From assembly GCF_001186125.1 (NCBI RefSeq), contig NW_014040545.1:88198-109086 (forward strand): DNA of 20,889 nt, written 5' to 3'. This document shows, in pieces, positions 1 to 9,071 of the stretch (the first letter of the stretch is position 1; every line of letters begins with the position of its first letter). The notes beneath the pieces were generated by a model. It searched no databases, was not told the origin of the DNA, and worked only from the letters and a program-made list of their open reading frames with translations. The stretch is from Sphaeroforma arctica JP610. Lineage: Eukaryota > Opisthokonta > Ichthyosporea > Ichthyophonida. The position numbers were made by a program, and so were the translations under genes.

Positions 1-48
1 GCACAAGAACAAGTATTAGCCAGACAGAACCCTCATGATAAGGAGGCG

Positions 49-1450
49 GTGAAGAATAGACAGGATCGATTAAGTACGAACCTGCGCCAACAACAGCAAC
101 GCCAGTGGGGCGAAAAAGAAGCGTCCAGTGAATATGTACAGACACCTAAACGGCAAGAGAAGGAGACACCAGTGCCTCCGCCTACACCGGCTAGTATCGA
201 GAAAAGCCGACAGGCGCTACACGCACGGATACTACAATTAAGTGACGAGCTATGCCAAACAATCAAGGAGAATAACACGGCTCGAACTGAAGCTCTTCGG
301 GGCGTGATTGAGACACTTCGAGCTACATTAGAGTCCCGACCAGTAGAGAAGCGTCTCGTACCTTCACCACGTACGTGACCTGATTGGCCGTCGAACAGAT
401 ACTACCTACATGATATTATAGAACGGGACACAAGAGGGGCTCTCCTCGAGGCGTTCAAGAACGCGCAAATCGCAGGGTTGGACGAGAGTTGGAACCTTAC
501 ATAGTTTCATAAGGTACTATCTTACTTCAAGGCGGAGAAGTCAACACTGGACTACATCCGCGACAATTCTGAACGGTTGAAGACATGGACACCTCAGCTA
601 CAGATCGAACAGATCTGTTCGCACGAAACACAAGCCACTGTCGATCCCGCGTTTCGCAAGTTAGCCAAGGGCCAAAGTCGGAACATGCACACTCCTCTTA
701 TGGAACAAATGTCACAGCTCATGGAGAACCACAGGAGGGCACGTGAACGGTGCCAGACAGATGCCGACTTCCAACAGAATTTATTGAACCACTGCATTGT
801 GCAACTGTTAGAAGAAGCTCTCAACGACCGTACGTATGAACGTACAACTGATGGAGACACACGAGCTTATACAGCTGTTGAGCCTTGACATTCAGGATGC
901 ACAGCAACGTACGACAGCACGTCTCCAGAGTCGCAACAACCGCGAGGGCCCGACGACCAATGGAAGTCGCGACTACACCAATAGTCGCCCCAACCTACAG
1001 ACGAGTAGACGACAAATGCAGAATTGGACTCAACGGTCCCAACCTACGGTACCAACGGCTTGTGTGGGGTGCCAGGCACAAGCGCCACCAGGTGGTAGGC
1101 ACATCCCACGGTGTCATCATTTCAGGGCGTCGCAAGCGGTGAGCGCGGAGGGTCGGGCAAGGCTATACGACAACAACCGTCATTTGAGAGACGTACAATC
1201 GGTACACAGACCGTCCACAACATCAACCGCAGGACAGGGGCAGAATACATCCCAGACTAGAGACGTAGTCACAATACGTCCGACGCCTCAAGTACAGGTG
1301 AATGCGATTACACAGGACGGAGTCTTGGCTCTACCATCGGAAGCTACGGAGATCCATATCAACACGATTCTTCACGAAGACTTCGAGCACATGACGTCAA
1401 CACCAAACCACGCCTATGAGACGTGGGAGTCGGTAGCCGATCACGCATGA
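49..1450 (+). pseudogene. Gag-like region of element 1 (fossil)
   Basis: This is the coding region upstream of the protease, read in three plus-strand pieces at about 49-378, 577-888 and 836-1450. The first piece is rich in Gln, Glu and Arg and the second is charged and probably helical, as expected for capsid and linker parts of Gag. The third has a C-x2-C-x9-H-x3-C arrangement starting near 1061, which could be a longer-spaced relative of the CCHC zinc knuckle of Gag nucleocapsid domains. The identification rests mainly on position directly before the protease, since Gag sequences are poorly conserved. The region is broken. The piece at 49-378 could also be the end of a longer frame that begins outside the window. 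Confidence 0.6.
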
Positions 1451-1591
1451 GAGGTGAGGGTGTCTGAGTCGGATAGGAGCTTCATATTTGTTACCACGAT
1501 TGGAGCAGTGATGGCAATACAAGACCCATTGCTGACGTCAGATAACTGAGTCTATATTCAAGTACAAATCAACAGACGTACGTTCAAATCC

Positions 1592-3292
1592 TTGATAGAC
1601 ACGGGAGCAAATAGAAGTTGTATCTCACAGACATCCGCAGACCTCCTTGGCCGACCAATAACTCCGGCACCACCTGGGTCATTTATATATTTAGCTGACA
1701 AGGCGGTTCGAACTCCTCGACTGGGGACGACGGAAGTGGTACCTATAAGGTACGGCACCAGAATTATCGACGGTTCATTGGAATTGATGAACTTGCCGGC
1801 TGGTATAGATGTCATAGTGGGGCAAGATATGTTGAAAGGCTTGGGCCTATACATAGGCGGTATCCGATCGCCACTTGCACCAATAGACCCCATACCACGC
1901 CGACAAGCACCTAACACGCCGGAACCCGTCGATGTACGCCAACGGTTGGCACAAGATTTGGAAGCCAATGCGAAGATTGCCGACAACGCACGCTGTCGTC
2001 TGGAAGGGAGTGAGGTAACCATCCCAGTAACCCATGAACAAGCGATGCAGATGCGTAAATCGACGCGTAACTTCGTATCCGATCGATGGCTCCCCTATGT
2101 GGATGAACAAGTGAAGAATTGGTTGACGGATTTGGTGATTACGAAACGAACGACACCAACGACTGTTAATCTTCCTCTCCTTGCGGTACCGACATTCGAT
2201 GCGGAAGGCAACGTCAAGAAGGTACGCGTGTGTTTAGATATGCGTGCCGTTAACGCGCTTATTCCTGGTATCCAGTTCTTGATCCCCAAGGTCAACGAAC
2301 TCATATCTCGCCTCAAGAGTAAGAAGTACTACACGACGCTGGACATATCGGCTGCATACCACAGGCTGCCCATCCATCCAGACTCACAATACTTATTTAG
2401 TTTTACACACGAACGTTATCAGTACTCGTTCACATCAGCACCGTTCGGTCTTCGTGTACTCACGCAGCAGTTCCAACGTACCTTGAGTACGATACTTGAT
2501 GGCTTACCGGTTCACCACTATATCGATGACATAGTTATCGCTAGTGACGATTATGACGAACACGTTAGGACGGTGCAGAAGGTGATACAACGCTTAACAT
2601 ACCACAGTTTTAAGCTTAACCCTGCCAAGTGCCACTTCGCTATTTCCGAAGTCATGATCCTAGGGAAGAAAGTATCGGCACAAGGCATTGACATTGACCA
2701 TGAAAAGCAGGCCAAGCTGATCGACTGGCCCACACCACTACGGTGCAAAGATATAGCCTCGGCGTTGGGTTTAGCAAATTACCTCCACGAACATCTGCCT
2801 AATTTCGCGAACACGGTCGCACCCTTGCACGAATTTTGCAAACTCAAACCAAAGGAGTTGATAGGTGATCGTTGGGAGGAGAGACATGCACAGGCGTGGC
2901 AGGCAATGAAAGACGCAGTGGTGAATGCTGTGGCGCTACACTTTCCGGTCGACGGCATTCCTTTGAACTTGGAAACCGACGCTAGCGATTACGGTTTGGG
3001 GGGAGCGCTATTCCAATGGGTCGACGGTAAGAAACATTACTTAATGTTCTTTAGTAGGACTCTGAACCATGCGCAACAGAACTACGCCACACCTATGAAG
3101 GAGTTACTGGCATTGGTATATGTACTGACACATTTCAGGGAATACTTGGATGGGCAACGGTTTGCGGTCTTCACGGACCACAAGGCCCTTGTGTATATGA
3201 ACATACAGCTCAAGCTCATCATATCATTGCGCCATTCAACTTCACCATATCGCATATACCAGGAGAGACAAATGTGCTCCCGGACATGTTAA
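1592..3292 (+). pseudogene. Protease, reverse transcriptase and RNase H of element 1 (fossil)
   Basis: This is a 566-residue open stretch of pol. An aspartic protease opens it with the active-site triplet in LIDTGANRS (about 1590) and the later hydrophobic block VIVGQDML. The reverse transcriptase follows, with VRVCLDMRAVNALIP, LDISAAYHRLPIHP, SAPFGLR and the polymerase box HHYIDDIVIAS (2516-2548). A connection region (LANYLHEHLPNFANTVAPLH) leads into RNase H, with LETDASDYGLGGALF near 2970, the conserved Glu in PMKELLALVYVL, and FTDHKAL near 3170. Motifs and order are standard for Ty3 pol. The beginning is not a true start: the listed first codon is TTG, and Ty3 protease is normally cut from a longer polyprotein. 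Family assignment is secure, and I treat it as part of a broken element. Confidence 0.93.
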
Positions 3293-3357
3293 GTAGAGTA
3301 CACGAGGGGACAGCGGAGCAGGACGAACTCGAAATAACGTACACAGACTGCTGGTAG

Positions 3358-3800
3358 TTATTCCCTAGTTACTTTGAACAAGCGCAACAACACTTCGGAC
3401 CGAATGACATGGATGTATTTGCGGACCCAACCAACGCTCAGCTTCCTCGGTTCTGGACGAAGGATGATGGGGGAGGAGCGTTTGCCCACGACTGGTCGAT
3501 AGTCGATGGATGGATGGACCCGCCATGGAAACAGATACACAGGATGTTACGCAAGATACGAGCCGACGGCGCACGGGCCACAGTATGTCTACCATGGGTA
3601 CCAAGAGCACCATGGTTTGACCTGTTCAAGCAGTTATTGCAGACAGAACCGGTGCTGGTACCACGGACACCACACACGTTCCTCAAGTACGCTAAGTACG
3701 CATGTGGGAAGACACCATGGGGTCATACGGTAGTAGCACGGGTGGGTCCTCCCAATGGGTTCAAACTGGACCCGCTGTTTTCACAGCGACTTGGTTATGC
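3358..3800 (+). pseudogene. Dam-like N6-adenine methyltransferase-type domain of element 1 (fossil)
   Basis: This domain lies between RNase H and integrase, where most Ty3 elements have only a linker. The order of conserved blocks is FGPNDMDVFADPTNAQLPRF (about 3397-3455), then DGGGAFAHDW, then GWMDPPWKQIH (3512-3543), then a hydrophobic strand VCLPWVPRAPWF (3583-3618) and a tail ACGKTPWGHTVVARVG (about 3698-3745). A DxFAxxxNxxxxRF block, then a (D/N)PPW motif, then a P-rich strand ending in WF is the pattern I know from phage Dam-type adenine methylases (Pfam Dam, PF05869) and from the methyltransferase of DIRS retrotransposons. DPPW fits catalytic motif IV of amino methyltransferases. Activity is an inference. 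Element 2 has the same domain at 6665-7085. Confidence 0.6.
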
Positions 3801-3879
3801 AGAACCAAAGCATACAAAATATGTCATGTGCTTAGATACAGCGCGAGAAATCTCAGTGGCAATGGCAGATGCAGAGGGT

Positions 3880-4853
3880 CAACCGGCGTTTGAACAAGCG
3901 AGTCCGGAGGAGAAACAGCGCCGTACGCAACTCACGCAAGCGCAACACGAACAAGGACATCATGGGGCGGCGGACACAGTCCAACAACTTCGTCAGAGCG
4001 GTCATGTTTGGCCAGGGGCACTTGAGTTAGCCACAGAGGTTAAGCGGCAATGTGGCACATGTTTGGGACAGGACACACTTAGTAAAGTTTCCACCCGATG
4101 ATTAGCATCGATGTACGCTACGCGTGGGACCATATTCAAGTGGACTACATCCCTATGCCACTGGAGTCCAGACGCAAGAACAATTATATTCTTCACGTCT
4201 TGGACATCGCCACAGGCTATTCTATCCTTCGAGCCACACCGGACAAGACAAAGGAAACCACGACACAGACACTCATAGAGATTTTTGGCTAACATGGCTT
4301 CCCTCGTAAAATCCAAACAGACATGGGGAATGAGTTCACTAACAAGATAGTGGAGCTACTGGTGCAAGAAGTGGGGATGCTACATAAGGTGTCTCCACCA
4401 TATCGACCCCAAGTGCTGGGCGCGGCGGAACGACGTCATAAGGAGATTACACGTTCTATTCGACAATGCTGTGAGGCAGTTCCCCTTCGATGGGACGAAC
4501 GCCTTCCGTTTACGATGCTATACCAGAACCTTCGGATATCCCGCCGCCATAAAAGTGCACCGTTTAGCGTGTACTTTGGCCGCCGCCATGTTCCGTTCGC
4601 CGATTTCACGGACGAGTTACCGGATTCTCAGCCGATGACGAATGACACCTGGGCACAACGATTAGACCAGTTACAGGACACTATATTGCCGACCCTCCAC
4701 CACATTACCAAGAAGTATACAGGCAAGGTTACGACGACATTTGACCGCCTGCATGCTCACGATTGGTACATTTCGTCGAAGGAGATGTGGTCATGGTATG
4801 ATCAGAAGGCCGAACAACTAAGGCTATGCGGCCATTGTTTGGACCATATGTAG
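3880..4853 (+). pseudogene. Integrase of element 1 (fossil)
   Basis: This is a DDE-type retroelement integrase. The N-terminal HHCC zinc-binding part is seen as HEQGHH and then CGTCLG (about 3945-4065). The catalytic core has its first Asp in HIQVDYIP (about 4130-4155), the second in TDMGNEFTNK (near 4320) and the Glu in PQVLGAAERRHKEI (near 4410-4450). After the core comes a conserved C-terminal region with FGRRHVPFADFTD (about 4577-4615) and a heptad-like stretch ending in TILPTLHHITKKY. The same C-terminal region appears in element 3 at the right end of the window on the other strand, so the two belong to one lineage. The region is broken in several places. It acts on the element's own cDNA in the nucleus in intact relatives. 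Confidence 0.88.
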
Positions 4854-5197
4854 TCAAAGCTAGACACGGTCAACGCTATGAGTTAGCGAACAAAGATGGT
4901 TCCGCCCCACCAGAATTCAAGGACAAACCGGTACGGGTGGAACTCCTCCGTTTAGTGCATAGACACACAGACCCACCAATCAACGAAGACTTATGGACCG
5001 AAGGAGGGGTTGAGTTTTGCCATATTATCACACACCGTACGAATGGTGAGACGGGGAAATTAAAATACCTGGTGAGATGGCGAGAAGGCAAACCAACGTG
5101 GGAAACAGCAGAAGCTTTTGATGATGCCAACGATATCGCGGCCTACCACAAACCTTCGCAGACACGGACACGTAAACGCCAACGCGCACAAATCTAA
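4826..5197 (+). pseudogene. Integrase C-terminus and chromodomain of element 1 (fossil)
   Basis: This is the last coding piece of the element. It opens with LFGPYVVKARHG and KPVRVELLRLVH, the end of the integrase C-terminal domain, and closes with a chromodomain at about 5020-5160. Chromodomain signatures are the hydrophobic strand KYLVRWREG, the following PTWET, and a terminal helix EAFDDANDIAAYHK. The very basic tail (TRTRKRQRAQ) could bind nucleic acid or act as a nuclear localisation signal. In chromoviruses this domain directs integration by binding marked histones. Element 3 carries the same arrangement at 20057-20260 on the minus strand. The stop at 5197 is a believable natural end, because the 3' untranslated region follows. 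Confidence 0.88.
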
Positions 5198-5256
5198 TGA
5201 TAACTCTTTGTCGACCATTCGGTCGAACGGTACGCTCGAACCGTGATCTTCGAGCC

Positions 5257-5358
5257 CTCTAGCTCTCAGAGGTTAAATGCCAGCACACTGCTCTAGCTCT
5301 CGGAGGATAACTGCCAGCACACTGCTCTAGCTCTCAGAGGATAAATGCCAGTACATAA
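5257..5358 (+). repeat. 34-bp tandem repeat, three copies, in the 3' untranslated region of element 1
   Basis: Three head-to-tail copies of a 34-bp unit lie at 5257-5290, 5291-5324 and 5325-5358. Each begins CTCTAGCTCTC and contains GAGG, and the first two end GCCAGCACACTG; the third has GCCAGTACATAA. They lie between the chromodomain stop and the polypurine tract. Each unit contains the small inverted pair CTCTC and GAGG, which could form a short stem. Confidence 0.9.
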
Positions 5359-5494
5359 GGTACTATGTTATTCTTATCATCTCTGAAACTGGCACACTGC
5401 TTTGTTGAGTGCTTCAGTTGGGGGGGGAGTTGTGGTCAGAATACAAGTACTTAGATTTTTTTTTGATTATTTTAGGTTTATTACAAGTTTTTAC

Positions 5495-5520
5495 AGCTTA
5501 TCAGAATAATCTGATAAACT
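5495..5520. repeat. Hairpin in the 3' LTR of element 1
   Basis: Inverted repeat with perfect 8-base arms, TTATCAGA (5498-5505) and TCTGATAA (5510-5517), around the loop ATAA. The arms extend outward to 11 bases with one mismatch. Confidence 0.8.
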
Positions 5521-5619
5521 GGGTTTTATGATTTTGCTGATTTTACAGCACATGACTAAAGACTCATTTTAAGAGACATTCATCTTAGGATTACTGTTTA
5601 TAATTATTAATAAATGAAC

Positions 5620-5650
5620 AACGTCCCCCTCCCTGAGGAGGGAGAACGTT
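5620..5650. repeat. GC-rich hairpin at the junction of elements 1 and 2
   Basis: Imperfect inverted repeat beginning AACGT and ending ACGTT, with an inner pair CCCTCC and GGAGGG around a short TGA loop. It stands out from the AT-rich surroundings and lies just before the first recognisable coding sequence of element 2, so it may mark the junction. Confidence 0.7.
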
Positions 5651-5669
5651 GAGATACAGTTATCTAGCG

Positions 5670-6600
5670 TATACTTACTACACGAAGCAAGCCAACAATT
5701 CTTCACATTCTCGTGGAGAGGAGCGCAATACTCATTCAAGTCTGCGCCGTTTGGACTACACTCACTCACAGCACATTTCCAGAGAGTCATGGCAAATCTG
5801 CTCATAGATATCAAAGGAGTGTAAGTGTATGTATATGACATAGTCATTGCGAGTCTTACAGAAGAAGAACACCACAAGACAGTTCGTGAAGTAATCAAAC
5901 GACTAAACAGCGCGAACTTCCGACTCAATCACAACAAGTGTGCCTTCGCGGTCAAAGTGGTCAACATTCTTGGGGTGAAAGTCATCACACAGGGCCTCTA
6001 AGCAGACCCCGAGAAACAGAAAAGAATGATGGACTGGCCACTACCCAGGACAAAAAGAAATCTGCACAAAGCAGTGGGACTAGCAAATTACATGCGAGAC
6101 CATGTCCCCAACTTTGCCCATACAACGAAACACTTTCGGAACCTAATGAAAGGAAAAATGAACCAGAACATATCCATGTTATGGACACTGGAACTAATCA
6201 AGAAGTGGGAAGAACTCAAAGAAGGCATCGCCTGTTCATCGACGCTAGCATACCCTGTTGATGGGGTACCGTTTCAAATTATCAATGATGCTAGTGACTA
6301 TGGCATAGGAGGGTGTTTATTTCAAGTCATTGATGGAGTCAGAAGAGACATTTTCTACTTCTCAAAAGGCTTGAATCCAGCACAACAACGCTATGGCACA
6401 AATACCAAAGAGCTACTAGCACTGGTATATAGCCTGGAACATTTCTCCGAATACATCAAAGGGGGGGGGACATAACACTGTGGACAGATCACAAAGTGCT
6501 CACGCAAATGAACAGTCAACAGACGTTACACCCAATGCTAGCCAAGTGGATAGCAAAAACGTTCCACCACCACTTCTCCATCATACATGTCCCAGAAAAG
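5670..6600 (+). pseudogene. Reverse transcriptase (part) and RNase H of element 2 (fossil)
   Basis: Recognisable blocks are FFTFSWRGAQYSFKSAPFGL (about 5696-5757), which matches the region before the catalytic box of Ty3 reverse transcriptases, then FRLNHNKCAFAVKVVNILG (about 5918-5975) and DWPLPRTKRNLHKAVGLAN (from 6032), the thumb and connection. RNase H follows from about 6265 with INDASDYGIGGCLFQ (6280-6325), the Glu block TKELLALVYSLEHF (6406-6450) and LWTDHKVLTQM near 6475-6510. The continuation HHFSIIHVPEK (about 6560-6600) is the usual end of Ty3 RNase H. The longest open piece is 6026-6475. The family assignment is secure. Confidence 0.87.
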
Positions 6601-6659
6601 TATTACAGCAGGCGAATGAGGCAACACATAATAGCCAAGAGCACACCACCTTGGAAACG

Positions 6660-7085
6660 AACATGCCCATAACCATCTCGGCTATAGACTGGATGTTACA
6701 TCCCAGATTCTACCAAGAAACGGAACGAAGATTTGGGAAGTTCACAGTATATCTGTTTGCATCGGCACACAATGCGCACACAAATAAATACTACACCAAA
6801 GAACAGAATGCGCTAAAACAAAAATGGGCGCAAGAAGTTAATGCACGGGTGAATCCACCATGGGAACTCATACCTGATATCCTTGACAAAGTCATTGAAG
6901 AGGCAACCAGCATCACGATATGTGTACCATACTACCCCAAAGTTCTTGTCCTTACTAGAAGAAGACCCGATACTAGTGGAAAACACTAACAACACGTTCC
7001 TCAAAGAGGGCAAGAAGGCTTGCGGCAAGACCCCATGGGGTGTCACATTAGTCGCAAAGATAGGAGCTAAGTCTCCATACTTCGA
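6660..7085 (+). pseudogene. Methyltransferase-like domain of element 2 (fossil)
   Basis: This counterpart of the domain in element 1 sits at the same place, after RNase H and before integrase. Conserved blocks in order are AIDWMLHPRFY, RRFGKFTVYLFASAHNAHTN (about 6727-6787), VNPPWELIPDIL (6850-6885), ITICVPYYPK (6911-6940), a short acidic block and ACGKTPWGVTLVAKIG (about 7018-7065). The FA-x3-N block, the NPPW motif and the CxP strand match DVFADPTNA, DPPW and VCLPW of element 1, and the ACGKTPWG tail is almost identical. NPPW fits motif IV of N6-adenine methyltransferases. Because the two elements are otherwise quite different, the shared domain is probably an old fixed part of this Ty3 lineage. 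Confidence 0.6.
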
Positions 7086-7149
7086 CTCAACGCGAGAACA
7101 ACTTGCTATACACGTTGCAGTGTCGGAACCAGTTCACTCTGGAGATGCA

Positions 7150-7475
7150 CCACAGGCAACAGAATATGAGACACGTGTCAGCTTCAATGAGCAATACCAC
7201 AACTTGGGACATTACACTTCTGAGGAAACAATACACAAGTTACAAACAGATGGACATGATTGGGCTGATATACAACAACATGTACACAAGTTCATTGACG
7301 GATGTATACCATGTCTCAAAAATAAAATACACAAGAAGGGATTTCACCCCTTACAATCAATTACAGCCGCGTATCCAAGCGACAGAGTCCAAGTGGATAC
7401 CATAGGGTTACTTTTGGATTCCAATAGAGGACACACATACGTGTTAGTATACCTTGACGTATACTCATCATAACT
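7150..7475 (+). pseudogene. Integrase N-terminal part of element 2 (fossil)
   Basis: The HHCC zinc-binding part is visible as YHNLGHYTSEETIHKL (about 7198-7245) with the Cys pair in DGCIPCLKNK (about 7297-7327). The start of the catalytic core follows as RVQVDTIGLLLDSNRGHTYV (7384-7443) and LVYLDVYS, with the first catalytic Asp in QVDTIG. This is the standard opening of a Ty3 integrase, and the frame is open from about 6883. The rest of the core is not clearly recognisable downstream. Confidence 0.8.
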
Positions 7476-8062
7476 CCATACTCTACACACAGGCCTCCAT
7501 TCAAGGTGATAATCCCAGGAGTTTCTACTGCAATGGACAGATGGGAAGCGTACATGGAAGCATGAATCAGAAATCGGATATGCTGATGTTCTAACACTAT
7601 ACAGTCAACGCACTTGACCCAAACGAAGGCAATCAAGGCCGACGAAATCAACAGCAACGAGCACTGATGTAAGATTAGCGAGCAACAGAAGGTGCACAAG
7701 GCGGACGTAGCCAAGTTTCACTGATACCAAGGTCACTCCCACTTTTCTCATCTGGAAGCATGCTCCGCCCGAAAGCCAGAGGGATAAGGACAAAGACTGA
7801 GTTTTAGAGCCACCGTTTTCTAAATCAAGTTGAGATCAACCGAGAGCACAGGTCAAGACTAACTACGTGGGTAAGAACTCCCGTCATAGTACAATTAATG
7901 AATAATGTATGTAAGCATAAATAATGGAGACAAGTTTTCATCTTTACCCCCTTAAGGACAAGTCATTTTTCCCTGTACAAAAAACACCAAGCACTAGGTA
8001 ATTTAGTACTATAAGATGCCACTTTCTACTTCTACGAGGCTAGAAGCACAAATTTGGGGGGC
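7476..8062 (+). other. Degenerate stretch before the 3' LTR of element 2
   Basis: By position this should hold the rest of integrase and the 3' untranslated region, but I recognise no domain in any frame. Up to about 7800 the base composition still looks coding-like; after that it is AT-rich. A run of G at 8056-8061, just before the TG of the LTR, is the probable polypurine tract. Confidence 0.5.
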
Positions 8063-8383
8063 TGTAACATCTAAGGACCATATTATCGTCGATTTTAAAC
8101 GCAAAACCACAGAATCATCAAATACTGTTGAGTTTTAAAATTAGAATTCAAATATTCCTGATAATAGTCATCAGAAATATTAGCGGTAGAACCGATAAGC
8201 TGTACCGGGACTCCGCGTGGGAGAGAAACGCTCAAGTAGAAACCTGAGTCTAGTGAATCAGAAGATATAAATAAAGGCTCAGTTCGGTTCTCTCAGACTT
8301 TGGACTTTTCCTAGCTGAGATAACTGTACTTGAGAAGAGGTCTATTGTATCCTTTGAGTCTCAGCTAATCTCTGCACTCTACA
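8063..8383 (+). repeat. 3' LTR of element 2
   Basis: The stretch begins TGTAACATC right after a G-rich tract and has a plausible end at CTACA (8379-8383), giving TGTA at one end and TACA at the other over 321 bp. A TATA-like sequence TATAAATA lies at 8266-8273 and could start transcription about 115 bp before the LTR end. No partner LTR is in the window, so the right border is inferred from the terminal inverted pair only. Confidence 0.6.
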
Positions 8384-8749
8384 ACCACCCAACCCAGTGA
8401 GGATCAAAACCTTGCCCACACTGCAGCGTGTACCCTTCACCATATGCGTTCAGCAAGTGCCATAAGAAGGGAGAAAGCAACCTCCAGAAAGCAGCAGCTC
8501 GTACAGCGCAGCAATCTGAACCCGTACGTCATGTAGACCAGCTATGCCATTACTATGCCACAACGCAGAAGGGAGCTGTCCCCCAGCATCCACGCCACAG
8601 TCGACACTCGACACTCGACACCGCTTCTGAAAGCATTTTTTTCAGTAAATTTACCTGCGACATTGTGATGCCTGTCCCCGTACAAAAGATTATCCACGCC
8701 CTGTCGTGAAGCCTGCCACTATACATGAGATCGTCTACTCTTCAGGAAG

Positions 8750-8886
8750 TCAACGTTTTCGGCAATTTCATCCAGTCAACAGTCCCAACGAGTCAACGTT
8801 TTCATCAATTTTCATCGAGTCTATCCTCAACAGCTCCAATTCGTCAACGTTTTCGACAAATATTCATCTGTTTGTTCAACGTTTTC
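8750..8886 (+). repeat. TCAACGTTTTC motif, four spaced copies
   Basis: Four exact copies of the 11-mer TCAACGTTTTC stand at 8750, 8793, 8844 and 8876 in the 3' region of the plus-strand copia fossil. Spacing is 43, 51 and 32 bases. In the related minus-strand copy the corresponding sites have mostly drifted (for example GACGTTAACGAATTGG near 14573). Confidence 0.85.
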
Positions 8887-8936
8887 GCCCAACCCATCTA
8901 CAGAAGTGTCAGAGTCAAAAATTTCACGATCTAGGT

Positions 8937-8968
8937 CTTCAGCCTTCAGCCTTTAGCCTTCAGCCCTT
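8937..8968 (+). repeat. Short AGCCTTC-type tandem repeat
   Basis: Variants of the heptamer AGCCTTC (TCTTCAGCCTTCAGCCTTTA and following) are repeated just before the copia polypurine tract. The minus-strand copy shows degraded AAGGCTGAAG units at about 14439-14495. Confidence 0.75.
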
Positions 8969-9055
8969 GATTGTAAAATTGAGGGGGAGTGAGAAACTAC
9001 ATAATTTTTTTTTAATACTTAGAAAATGTTGCACTTTTGCATTTTTACACACACG

Positions 9056-9061
9056 TTTATT
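9056..9061 (-). promoter_or_regulatory. AATAAA polyadenylation signal of the recombinase gene
   Basis: AATAAA on the minus strand starts 10 bases after the recombinase stop codon. An A-rich stretch ending in nine A (9005-9013) lies about 43 bases further downstream. Confidence 0.55.
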
Positions 9062-9071
9062 ACATCGATCT

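Larger units (their letters stand above)
1..5650 (+). mobile_element. Ty3-type chromovirus fossil (element 1)
   Basis: This LTR retrotransposon of the Ty3 (gypsy) group continues past the left window edge, so its 5' LTR and start are not seen. Order of parts: gag-like region (49-1450), protease, reverse transcriptase and RNase H (1592-3292), methyltransferase-like domain (about 3365-3790), integrase (about 3880-4850), chromodomain (about 5020-5160), 3' untranslated region with 34-bp repeats (5257-5358), polypurine tract (5420-5429) and 3' LTR starting TGTGG at 5431. The order RT-RH-IN marks Ty3 rather than copia. The coding part is broken, with roughly half a dozen to ten interruptions, yet every domain is easily recognised, which suggests moderate rather than great age. 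The right end of the LTR is uncertain because element 2 follows; 5650 is a working limit. Confidence 0.9.
5420..5650 (+). repeat. Polypurine tract and 3' LTR start of element 1
   Basis: A G-rich tract at 5420-5429 (eight G, then AG) is followed at 5431 by TGTGGTCAG, the normal layout of a Ty3 polypurine tract and the TG that opens the 3' LTR. The sequence then becomes AT-rich. The LTR end cannot be fixed, because no second LTR of this element is in the window and the coding remains of element 2 begin near 5660. The stretch holds two hairpins (5495-5520 and 5620-5650), described separately. Confidence 0.6.
5660..8383 (+). mobile_element. Second Ty3-type retroelement fossil, 3' part (element 2)
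   Basis: Only the 3' part is present. It starts inside the reverse transcriptase near 5670 and runs through RNase H, a methyltransferase-like domain, the N-terminal and first core part of integrase, a degenerate stretch (about 7476-8050), a polypurine-like tract and a 3' LTR (8063-8383). It has the same domain order as element 1 but differs clearly in sequence and in codon and base use, being richer in A, so it is a different family of the same group. It is broken, with roughly ten interruptions, and it looks more decayed than element 1. No chromodomain is recognisable. Confidence 0.87.
8384..9001 (+). mobile_element. Ty1/copia fossil, plus strand: 3' region, polypurine tract and first bases of the LTR
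   Basis: From about 8555 to 8990 this matches the reverse complement of about 14414-14820, the 3' region of the copia element at 13.7-17.0 kb. Shared blocks include GAGCTGTCCCCCAGCATCC, AAGATTATCCACGCC and GAGATCGTCTACTCTTCAG-type sequence. It ends with TTGAGGGGGAG (8979-8989), an almost standard copia polypurine tract, and TGAGAAACTACA (8990-9001), the first 12 bases of the LTR. The LTR is then interrupted by the Crypton-like element and continues from about 11545. A frame at 8412-8709 opens with a C-x2-C and later C-H arrangement, possibly a zinc-knuckle remnant, but I cannot assign it. Confidence 0.75.

Noticed and set aside
5257-5358. CRISPR array
   Set aside because: The units are directly adjacent without unique spacers, and the context is a eukaryotic retroelement.
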